Assembly: GCA_028688995.1 (NCBI GenBank)
Contig: JAQTXB010000004.1
Coordinates: 161,636-225,635, forward strand
DNA: 64,000 nt
Direction of reading: 5' to 3'
Source of the DNA: Aliarcobacter sp.
Lineage (GTDB): Bacteria > Campylobacterota > Campylobacteria > Campylobacterales > Arcobacteraceae
The notes below the pieces were generated by a model. The model saw nothing but the letters and a program-made list of their open reading frames with translations, did not search any database and was not told where the DNA came from. A program made the position numbers and the translations under genes. Positions 27,385-34,551 of the stretch are shown here, piece after piece; position 1 is the stretch's first letter, and each line of letters begins with the position of its first letter.

Positions 27385-28425
27385 ATGAAATATCTTTTTT
27401 TCCTTATATTTGTGACTTCTTTTCTATTTTCTGACCAAAGAATATTGAAAATCTCCAATTTTATTGATTATATTGATATTGAATTATTAAAAGATTTTGC
27501 ATCTGAAAATAATGTAAAAATAATATATGATATTCATGAAGTTAATGAAGACATATTCTCAAAAATAAAGAAACAAAATGATTATGATTTAGTTATAGTC
27601 TCTTCAAATTATATCTCCAAACTAAAAAATATTGAAAAACTTGAGAAAATCGATACTACAAAATTAAAAAATTATTCAAATATAAACCAAGAATTTTTAC
27701 AAACAAATTTTGTAAATTCAGTGGATTATACAATTCCATATTTATGGGGAACAGTGGGTCTACTTTATAATAAAAAACTTGTAAAAGAACCTATTACAAA
27801 ATGGAATGATTTATGGAAAAATGAATTCAAAAACTCAATTCTTTTATCAAATGAACCATCTGATGTAATGGGAATGGCATTAAAATCATTAGGATATAGT
27901 GCAAATAGTGCGAAGGTAGAAGAACTTAATGAGGCAAATAGTAAACTAGAAAAATTAATTCCAAATATAAAAGATATAAGTTCAGCTAATGCTCTTTCCT
28001 TTTTTATTATAAATGGTTTTAGCGTTGGAATGATATATAGTGGTGATGCAAAGTTAATAATGGACAATTCAAAAGATTTTGAGTTTATTTATCCAAAAGA
28101 GGGTGCTTTAAAATGGGCGGATGGAATTGTAATTTTAAAAGATTCAAAAAATAAGGATTTAGCATATAAATTTATTGATTTTATAATTGATTCAAAAAAT
28201 ATAGCAAAGATAGGAAATAAAACAGGATATGCTGTTTCTAGTGAATCTTCAATGCAATATATAGATAAAAATAATTTACAGAATAATATAACATATCCAA
28301 CTCAAAATAATCTTTTGAATTCTGAAATATTAATTGAGAATGATAATATTTATGATAATAGTGTTGAAAAGTTTGAAAATTTAAAAAAAGAGTATATAAA
28401 AAATGGAGCTTTAAATGAAAAATAA
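27385..28425 (+). CDS. PotD/NspS-like periplasmic polyamine-binding protein
   Basis: The 346-residue protein has a signal peptide (cleavage near residue 17) and aligns along its length with E. coli PotD: ISNFIDYID for NWTEYVP, YTIPYLWGTVGLLYN, WNDLWKNEFKNSILL, and KWADGIVI for FWMDSLAI. Of the PotD polyamine ligands, the Trp/Asp pair of the last motif is kept, while other aromatic positions are changed (GMIYSGD for GMIWNGS). No PotABC transporter genes are adjacent. Instead the gene overlaps an HD-GYP sensor by 11 bp, so it probably serves as a periplasmic sensor subunit, as NspS does for MbaA in Vibrio cholerae. The ligand is inferred. Confidence 0.8.
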   Translation: MKYLFFLIFVTSFLFSDQRILKISNFIDYIDIELLKDFASENNVKIIYDIHEVNEDIFSKIKKQNDYDLVIVSSNYISKLKNIEKLEKIDTTKLKNYSNINQEFLQTNFVNSVDYTIPYLWGTVGLLYNKKLVKEPITKWNDLWKNEFKNSILLSNEPSDVMGMALKSLGYSANSAKVEELNEANSKLEKLIPNIKDISSANALSFFIINGFSVGMIYSGDAKLIMDNSKDFEFIYPKEGALKWADGIVILKDSKNKDLAYKFIDFIIDSKNIAKIGNKTGYAVSSESSMQYIDKNNLQNNITYPTQNNLLNSEILIENDNIYDNSVEKFENLKKEYIKNGALNEK

Positions 28426-30802
28426 TAGATATACCTTTATGGTAAGTATTTTGGTATTATTTGGTTCTTTAACACTTTTTTTATCTCTATTTTTAATATC
28501 AAATTTTTATTTAAGAGGTCAAGAACAATCTTATAAAATGTTAGAAGATAAAAATCTTGAAGTAACAAGTAATATTTCAAATACAATATTAGAATCACTT
28601 AGAAGTATAATTGGCCAATTAAATGTATTATCAAAAATTACTAATGGTAAGAATATAATAGAAGATGAGAAGATAATAGAAAAAGTGATGTGGGAACAAT
28701 TAAAATTTAACCCAAATATTGCAAGTATTTTTTTAGCAGATGAAAATGGTAATTTTTTACAAACAAGAAGAGAACCTCAATATGCTTACAGAAGTATAAA
28801 TAATGTTGATAAAAGAGGTTTAGATTGTTGGTATTATAAAAATCAAGATTATTTAACGAGTTCTATAAATATTAGTAAATCAACCTATGACCCAAGAAAA
28901 AGAGATTGGTATAAATTAGTTGAAAATTCAAAAGTTTTTTGGTCAGAACCATATATTTTTGACTCAACAAAAGAACCTGGAATTACTATTTCTGTTGGAG
29001 ATTTTAATGAATATAATCTAAAAATAAAAGTTGCTGCAGTTGATTTTACTTTAAATAAAATATCTAAATTATTAGAAGAAAAAGCAACTACTTTAAAAGG
29101 TAATTTAATTTTATTTAATCAATCAAAAGATGTAATTGCAACTTCATTTAATGTAAATCTAAAAACCAAGGATAATAAACTTTTAAATCTTGATGATTTA
29201 AATTCTTCTTTATATTTAGATACTTTCAAAGAAATTGAAAAAAATATATTTACGGGCGAATTAAAAGAAAAAAATGGAAAAGAGTATATATATTTTGTCT
29301 CAAAATTGGAAAAAAGTAGTGGGCAAAATTGGTATATTGCTTCTTATGTAGAAAAAGATATTGTAATGGCTGATATAAGAAATACTCTTTTAAATAGTAT
29401 TTTGATTTCATTCTTAATTATTGTGATTATTTATTTTCCAATACAATATATATTACAAAGATTTGTTACAAAACCTATTAATCAATTAGAAAATCTAACA
29501 AATGAAATTGCTCAAAATAAATATGAAAATGTAAAACCTATAAAAACTATAATATATGAATTTCATAAATTATCCTCTTCCATTGTAAGTATGGCTAAAT
29601 CTATTCAAAAATACGAAAAAGAGCAAATAAATCTAATTGATTCATTTATAAAAATTTTAGCAGAAGCAATCGATGAAAAATCACCTTATACAGGTGGACA
29701 TTGTAAAAGAGTTCCTGAATTGGCTATTTTACTTGCAAAAGTTGCGAGTGAATCAGATTATGGAGAATTATCTGATTTTACTTTTAAATCAGAAGAAGAA
29801 TGGCGAGAGTTTAAAGTTGCTGCTTGGTTACATGATTGTGGGAAAATTGTAATGCCTGAATATGTTGTTGATAAAGCCACAAAATTGGAAACTATCTATA
29901 ACCGAATTCATGAAATCAGAACTAGATTTGAAGTTTTACACAGAGATGCAACTATTAAATATTATGAGCAACTATTATTAAATCCACAAAATAAAGATGA
30001 ATTAGAAAAAGAGTTAAAACAAACCCATGAACAACTCTATTCTGATTTTGCATTTATAGCTAGTTGTAATGTTGGTGGGGAGTTTATGGAGCAATCTAGC
30101 ATAGATAAATTGACGCAAATAGGCAAAACAACATGGCTAAGAAACTTTGATAATAGATTGGGATTATCTGATGACGAGTTAAAAAGAGTTGAAAATAAAG
30201 AACCTTTTGTTCCTGTTGTTGAAAACTTACTCCAAGATAAAATAGAACAAATTATTCATAGAACTAGACAAATAGATTTAGATGAATATACTAAATTTGG
30301 TTTTAAAATGGATATTCCAGAATATGAAAGAAATTTAGGTGAGTTATATAATCTTAGTATAAAAAAAGGAACATTAACTCAAGAAGAAAGATTCAAAATT
30401 AATGAGCATATTATAATGACTATAAAAATGCTTGAAAATATTCCTTTTACAAAAGATTTAAAAAATGTACCAGAATATGCAGGTTCTCATCATGAAACAA
30501 TGATAGGAACGGGGTATCCTCGAAAATTAGTAAAAGAAGAGTTATCAATTCCTGCAAGAATTATGGCAATTGCTGATATATTTGAAGCATTAACAGCTGC
30601 TGATAGGCCTTATAAAAAAGCAAAAACATTAAGTGAATCAATAAAAATTATGTCATTTATGAAAAAAGATAAACATATAGATGAGGACCTTTTTGATATA
30701 TTTTTAACAAGTGGAGTTTATAAAGAGTATGCAAACAAATTTTTAATGGAAGAACAAATTGATGAAGTAGATATTAGTCAATATTTAGGAAAAAAAGTTT
30801 AA
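28415..30802 (+). CDS. dCache-HAMP-HD-GYP c-di-GMP phosphodiesterase
   Basis: The 795-residue protein has a helix at about 9-29, a periplasmic dCache domain (30-320, with RDWYKLVENSKVFWSEPY), a second helix (325-345), HAMP, and an HD-GYP domain (405-775). The catalytic elements are present: GGHCKRV, HD at 473-474 (LHDCGK), His665, HHE at 692-694, and GTGYP at 698-702. About 140 residues are inserted between the HD pair and the conserved KKGTLTQEER segment. HD-GYP proteins hydrolyse c-di-GMP. The overlap with a PotD-like gene suggests the periplasmic partner controls the enzyme. Confidence 0.88.
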   Translation: MKNNRYTFMVSILVLFGSLTLFLSLFLISNFYLRGQEQSYKMLEDKNLEVTSNISNTILESLRSIIGQLNVLSKITNGKNIIEDEKIIEKVMWEQLKFNPNIASIFLADENGNFLQTRREPQYAYRSINNVDKRGLDCWYYKNQDYLTSSINISKSTYDPRKRDWYKLVENSKVFWSEPYIFDSTKEPGITISVGDFNEYNLKIKVAAVDFTLNKISKLLEEKATTLKGNLILFNQSKDVIATSFNVNLKTKDNKLLNLDDLNSSLYLDTFKEIEKNIFTGELKEKNGKEYIYFVSKLEKSSGQNWYIASYVEKDIVMADIRNTLLNSILISFLIIVIIYFPIQYILQRFVTKPINQLENLTNEIAQNKYENVKPIKTIIYEFHKLSSSIVSMAKSIQKYEKEQINLIDSFIKILAEAIDEKSPYTGGHCKRVPELAILLAKVASESDYGELSDFTFKSEEEWREFKVAAWLHDCGKIVMPEYVVDKATKLETIYNRIHEIRTRFEVLHRDATIKYYEQLLLNPQNKDELEKELKQTHEQLYSDFAFIASCNVGGEFMEQSSIDKLTQIGKTTWLRNFDNRLGLSDDELKRVENKEPFVPVVENLLQDKIEQIIHRTRQIDLDEYTKFGFKMDIPEYERNLGELYNLSIKKGTLTQEERFKINEHIIMTIKMLENIPFTKDLKNVPEYAGSHHETMIGTGYPRKLVKEELSIPARIMAIADIFEALTAADRPYKKAKTLSESIKIMSFMKKDKHIDEDLFDIFLTSGVYKEYANKFLMEEQIDEVDISQYLGKKV

Positions 30803-30804
30803 AA

Positions 30805-30841
30805 AGTAAAAATTAAAAAGAAGAGATTAGAAAATCTCTTC
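30805..30841 (-). terminator. Terminator of the minus-strand ABC gene
   Basis: GAAGAGATT (30820-30828) pairs with AATCTCTTC (30833-30841) around 4 nt; on the minus strand a T-rich tract follows. One arm lies in the last codons of the ABC gene. Confidence 0.65.
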
Positions 30842-31615
30842 CACAAAATATCTATTGTTTTTTACATTGATATGCACATTTGTATCAAAAATTTCTGATA
30901 GATTTTGGCTTGTTAAAATATCCTCTTTTTTCCCGCTTTTATGAATTGTGTTGTTATAAATCAAAGCTACATTTTCTATTTCTTCAAATATCTCTTCTAA
31001 GTGGTGAGTTACAAGGATTATTGAGCAATTTTTTGATAATTTTTGAATCATTTTAATAAAATTTATTTGAGCTTTTATATCAAGTCCAACAGTTGGTTCA
31101 TCAAGAATAAAAGCTTTTGGATCATGGATTAATGCCCTTGCAACTATACATTTTCTTAGTTCCCCAGTTGACATCTCTTCAACATATTTATCTGCTAAAT
31201 GTTCAATTTCCAAAAACTTCATAGTCTCTTTTGCTTTTTCGTGTTGAGCTTCTGTAAAATCTTGATGTTTAAAAACACCAATAGAGCTATAATGTCCACT
31301 TAAAACTGTAATATAACCAGTTAAAAAGTTTCCATGGGTTGCAAAATAGTTGTGCAAATCATTTGTAATGATTCCCAATTGTTTTTTTAGTTCAAAAATA
31401 GAGTAGGTTGCTTTTCCTAAAATCTCTTTTTTATATTCATTTGTTTTTCTTGGATGAATTTCTGATTGGATTAGTTTCATTAAAGTTGATTTCCCACTTC
31501 CATTTGCTCCAAGTATTGCCCAGTGTTCATTTTCTTTTATTTTTAGAGTAATATCTTTTAATACAATTTTTTCATCATATCCAACATTTATATTTTCAAA
31601 GTCAATAATATTCAT
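30827..31615 (-). CDS. ABC transporter ATP-binding protein (single, soluble)
   Basis: This is a 262-residue ABC ATPase with Walker A GANGSGKST, signature MSTGELRKC, Walker B FILDEPTVGLD and H-loop VTHHLEEI. I start at the second ATG (31615) because AGGA lies 6 nt before it, while the upstream in-frame ATG at 31630 has no ribosome-binding site. The sequence resembles ModF/iron-chelate type ATPases. No permease or binding protein is next to it, so it is an orphan ATPase of unknown substrate. It is divergent from the accessory operon that starts at 31711. Confidence 0.88.
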   Translation of the reverse strand: MNIIDFENINVGYDEKIVLKDITLKIKENEHWAILGANGSGKSTLMKLIQSEIHPRKTNEYKKEILGKATYSIFELKKQLGIITNDLHNYFATHGNFLTGYITVLSGHYSSIGVFKHQDFTEAQHEKAKETMKFLEIEHLADKYVEEMSTGELRKCIVARALIHDPKAFILDEPTVGLDIKAQINFIKMIQKLSKNCSIILVTHHLEEIFEEIENVALIYNNTIHKSGKKEDILTSQNLSEIFDTNVHINVKNNRYFVEEIF

Positions 31616-31710
31616 AATTTTTCCTAACATTTACATTTTTTAAGATACTACTAGCAAATGTTTAATATAATCCTTAAAATTAATAAAAATCTATAAAATA
31701 AAGAGTAAAA

Positions 31711-32154
31711 ATGAAAGTTACAAGAGTAAAAAAACTAATGATTTCAGGTATTAGTGTTGTTACAAATAATGAATTTGAAATGAGTGAAGAAAATGGGAAA
31801 ATAGCTGGTCTTTGGGAAGAATACTTTGAAAAAGATGTATATAAAAAAACATTTGACAAAGCAAATAGCGATTTTATGTATGGAGTTTATAGCAACTATG
31901 AATCAGATGCAAGTGGAAACTACAAAGTAACAGTTGGAGTTGAAGTTACAAAACCAAAAAATGCTATTGTAATTGAAGATAAAAAATATTTAGTTTTCAC
32001 AAAACAAGGCGAACTTCCAATGGTTGTAGTTGAATTATGGGAAGAAATTTGGGATTATTTTGAAAAAAATAGCGAATATGAAAGAGCTTTTGAAGTAGAT
32101 TTTGAGAAATATGCAAAAGAAGATGAAATAGAGATTTACGTTTCTATAAAATAA
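31711..32154 (+). CDS. GyrI-like effector-binding domain protein (copy 1)
   Basis: The 147-residue single-domain protein resembles the GyrI-like/AraC-effector-binding fold: an N-terminal strand with VKKLMISGISV, YGVYSNYESD, YKVTVGVEV and the C-terminal FEKYAKEDEIEIYVSI ending typical of the group. Stand-alone members bind small, often cationic or hydrophobic compounds; some hydrolyse cyclopropanoid cytotoxins. A clear paralogue lies at 41613-42059. It starts the operon that continues with chorismate mutase 14 bp downstream. Confidence 0.8.
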   Translation: MKVTRVKKLMISGISVVTNNEFEMSEENGKIAGLWEEYFEKDVYKKTFDKANSDFMYGVYSNYESDASGNYKVTVGVEVTKPKNAIVIEDKKYLVFTKQGELPMVVVELWEEIWDYFEKNSEYERAFEVDFEKYAKEDEIEIYVSIK

Positions 32155-32168
32155 AGGAAAATATCAAA

Positions 32169-32456
32169 ATGATTGAATGTAATTCAATAGATGAAGTAAG
32201 AAATAACATAAATAATATTGATGAGCAAATAGTAAAACTAATCGCTTTAAGAGGTGGTTTTGTAAAACAAGCTGCTACATTTAAAAAAGATAGTGAAGAT
32301 GTTAAAGCTCCTAAAAGAGTAGAAGAAGTTATTTCAAAAGTAAAAAATATTGCACGATTAAATGGTGCAAATGAAGAAGTTGTTGAAAATATTTATAGAA
32401 CTATGATTGATAGTTTTATAAAGCTTGAGATGAAAGAGTTTGAGAATCTAAAATGA
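32169..32456 (+). CDS. Chorismate mutase type II (AroQ/PchB-like)
   Basis: The 95-residue all-helical protein has the AroQ pattern: RNNINNIDEQIVKLIALRGGFVKQAATFK with the active-site Arg and Lys positions, then KAPKRVEEVISKVKNIARLNGA and the C-terminal IYRTMIDSFIKLE. It would turn chorismate into prephenate; the related PchB isochorismate-pyruvate lyase activity is possible, since this branch is hard to separate by sequence. Its stop overlaps the next start (ATGA). It is monofunctional, with no prephenate dehydratase domain. Confidence 0.85.
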   Translation: MIECNSIDEVRNNINNIDEQIVKLIALRGGFVKQAATFKKDSEDVKAPKRVEEVISKVKNIARLNGANEEVVENIYRTMIDSFIKLEMKEFENLK

Positions 32457-33454
32457 AAGAGTTTTTAGAAGAGACAGATATAATAGACTTTAAAAACAAA
32501 GAAGTTTTTAATCTTGCTCAAAAGTTGGCAAAAGATTGTAAAACAGATGTTGAAATTGCAAAAAACTGTTTTATTTATGTAAGAGATAATATTCATCATA
32601 GTGGTGATTTTAAAGATGAAATTACAACTTATAAAGCAAGTGATGTTTTGAAATACAAAACTGGTTGGTGTTATGCAAAATCTCATCTTTTAGCTGCACT
32701 TTTGCGAGCAAATGGTATTCCAACAGGTTTTTGTTATCAAAGATTATCTTGTAGTGAATATAAAAAAAATATTTATTGTTTACATGGATTAAATGCGATT
32801 TATTTAAAAGATTTTGGTTGGTATAAAATCGATGCAAGAGGAAATAAAAAAGGTGTAAATGCACAGTTTACTCCACCTCTTGAACAACTTGCATTTAATT
32901 TAGAAAAAAATGAGTTTGATTTAGCAAATATTTATTCTAAACCTTTAGATGTTGTAATTGAAGCTTTGAAAAAAAATAAAACTTATGATGAAATGATAAA
33001 TATCTTTCCTGATGTTGAGTATTTTATAGGAAAAGCAAAAACTTTAGATGCTTTGAGATTAAGTGTGATATCAAAAGATTTAACAAAATATATTTTTGAA
33101 AAAGAAGTACCAAAATGGTTTGAAGATGAACTTTTAGAAGAGAGTTTTAAAGAAAGAATTTTAAGTGAGGAATACGAGCATTTTGTTTATGTGATAAAAG
33201 ATGAAATCGTAGGATTTATTGCAATAAAAGATAAAACTCGCCTTTTTCATCTATTTGTTGATGAAAAATATCATAAAAAAGGGATAGCCAAAGAACTTTG
33301 GCAATATATCAAAGAAAATTTTGATGTTTCAAATATGAGTGTAAATTCATCTATTTATGCTATAAAAACTTATGAATCTTTTGGTTTTGAAATAAGCGGC
33401 GAACAAAAAGAATATTTAGGATTAAAATATCAACCGATGAATTATAGATGTTAA
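32453..33454 (+). CDS. Transglutaminase-like domain fused to a GNAT acetyltransferase
   Basis: The 333-residue protein joins two domains. Residues 1-210 form a transglutaminase-like cysteine hydrolase with the triad Cys73 (TGWCYAKSHLL), His111 (LHGLNAIY) and Asp127 (YKIDARGNK). Residues 225-325 form a GNAT domain with the acetyl-CoA loop region VDEKYHKKGIAKELW and IKTYESFGFEISG. There is no signal peptide, so it acts in the cytoplasm. A second GNAT gene overlaps it by 7 bp. Substrates are unknown; peptide or amide cleavage coupled to N-acetylation is conceivable. Confidence 0.82.
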   Translation: MKEFLEETDIIDFKNKEVFNLAQKLAKDCKTDVEIAKNCFIYVRDNIHHSGDFKDEITTYKASDVLKYKTGWCYAKSHLLAALLRANGIPTGFCYQRLSCSEYKKNIYCLHGLNAIYLKDFGWYKIDARGNKKGVNAQFTPPLEQLAFNLEKNEFDLANIYSKPLDVVIEALKKNKTYDEMINIFPDVEYFIGKAKTLDALRLSVISKDLTKYIFEKEVPKWFEDELLEESFKERILSEEYEHFVYVIKDEIVGFIAIKDKTRLFHLFVDEKYHKKGIAKELWQYIKENFDVSNMSVNSSIYAIKTYESFGFEISGEQKEYLGLKYQPMNYRC

Positions 33455-33930
33455 CTGAACAATTTTTTCTTATAAACTATGATAAAAAATATTTAAAACA
33501 AATAGTTGAGTTATTTACAAATACAATTCGTAATATAAATAAAAAAGATTACACACAAGAGCAGTTAAATACTTGGGCAAATCCAAATTATGATTTAAAA
33601 ATTTGGGAAAAAAGACTTGAAAAATCAAAACCATATCTTTGTGTTTTAGAAGATGAAGTTGTTGGATTTTGTGAGTATTATGATGGATATATTGATTGTT
33701 TTTATGTTCATTGTAAATATCAAAATTGTGGTATTGGAAAACTACTTTTAAATCATATATTTAAGATTGCAAAAGAAGAAAATATAGATGAAATCAAAGC
33801 TGATGTAAGTATTACAGCAAAGCCATTTTTTGAAAAATCAGGGTTTATTGAAGTTAGAAAAAATGTTGTAAAGAGAAATAATGTTGAGTTGATAAATTTT
33901 AGTATGATAACTGAATTACAAAATAAATAA
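33448..33930 (+). CDS. GNAT family N-acetyltransferase
   Basis: The 160-residue protein has GNAT features: a pyrophosphate-binding region in VHCKYQNCGIGKLLLNHI (Q/R-x-x-G-x-G/K type) and AKPFFEKSGFIEVRKN at the end. The N-terminal FTNTIRNINKKDYTQEQLNTWA block is typical of a small-molecule or protein N-acetyltransferase subgroup. It overlaps the transglutaminase-GNAT fusion gene, so both are probably made together. The substrate is unknown. Confidence 0.88.
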   Translation: MLTEQFFLINYDKKYLKQIVELFTNTIRNINKKDYTQEQLNTWANPNYDLKIWEKRLEKSKPYLCVLEDEVVGFCEYYDGYIDCFYVHCKYQNCGIGKLLLNHIFKIAKEENIDEIKADVSITAKPFFEKSGFIEVRKNVVKRNNVELINFSMITELQNK

Positions 33931-33942
33931 CAGGAATAAAAT

Positions 33943-34254
33943 ATGATAGCAAATACTTTAAAAGCTCCATATTACGCTGTGATTTTCACTTCAATAAGAA
34001 CAAAAGGTGATAATGGATATGAAGAAATGGCTAAAAAAATGTTGGAGCTTGTGAGTAAACAAGAAGGCTTTTTAGGCGCAGAATCTGCAAGGGAAGATTT
34101 GGGAATAACTGTTTCGTATTGGTCAAGTTTAGAATCTATGAAAAAGTGGAAAGAAAATATTTTACATCAAGAAGCACAGAAAAAAGGCAAAGAAATCTGG
34201 TATAAAAACTATAAAGTTAGAATTGCAAAAATAGAAGAAGACTATGAATTCTAA
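33943..34254 (+). CDS. Antibiotic biosynthesis monooxygenase (ABM) fold protein
   Basis: The 103-residue protein looks like a dimeric alpha/beta-barrel ABM domain: YYAVIFTSIRT strand, MLELVSKQEGFLGAESARED, ITVSYWSSLESMKKWKEN. Members oxidise quinol-like or polyketide substrates or degrade heme, and many have no known substrate. AGGA lies upstream of the ATG. It follows the GNAT gene by 12 bp in the chorismate mutase operon. Confidence 0.82.
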   Translation: MIANTLKAPYYAVIFTSIRTKGDNGYEEMAKKMLELVSKQEGFLGAESAREDLGITVSYWSSLESMKKWKENILHQEAQKKGKEIWYKNYKVRIAKIEEDYEF

Positions 34255-34279
34255 AAAATTTAAATAAAAAAGGATATTT

Positions 34280-34516
34280 ATGGCATTTTCAAAAGAAGAA
34301 AAAGAAGAACTTTTAAAAGTAAAATATGTAGGTGAAACTGTTATAAAAAGATTTGAGCAAATAGGAATAGATTCCTTAGAAAAACTCTCCCTTAGTAGTG
34401 TAGAAGAGATAACAGATATTGTTTCAGATATTTTAGGAAGTTCTTGTTGGAAAAACTCTCCACAAGCAAAAAAAGCTGTTTCTAATGCTATTGAGTTTGC
34501 AAAAGAGAATAAATAA
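34280..34516 (+). CDS. Small helix-hairpin-helix protein
   Basis: The 78-residue helical protein reads LLKVKYVGETVIKRFEQIGIDSLEKLS, a helix-hairpin-helix motif with the usual V-G-x-x hairpin, as in Cdd1/pathogenicity-locus type proteins. Such motifs bind DNA backbone without sequence preference, but single small versions are uncharacterised. It is the last gene of the operon, just before a strong hairpin. Confidence 0.75.
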   Translation: MAFSKEEKEELLKVKYVGETVIKRFEQIGIDSLEKLSLSSVEEITDIVSDILGSSCWKNSPQAKKAVSNAIEFAKENK

Positions 34517-34547
34517 AGAAGAATAAATGAAAATCTATTCTTCTTTA
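34514..34547. terminator. Bidirectional terminator between converging genes
   Basis: A perfect 12-bp stem (34514-34525 with 34536-34547; arm TAAAGAAGAATA) with a 10-nt loop overlaps the stop of the helix-hairpin-helix gene and ends 4 bp before the stop of the EAL gene on the other strand. Confidence 0.75.
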
Positions 34548-34551
34548 AGAT

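Noticed and set aside
31616-31630. Longer N-terminus (five extra residues) for the minus-strand ABC ATPase
   Set aside because: The upstream ATG lacks a ribosome-binding site, while AGGA sits 6 nt before the inner ATG.
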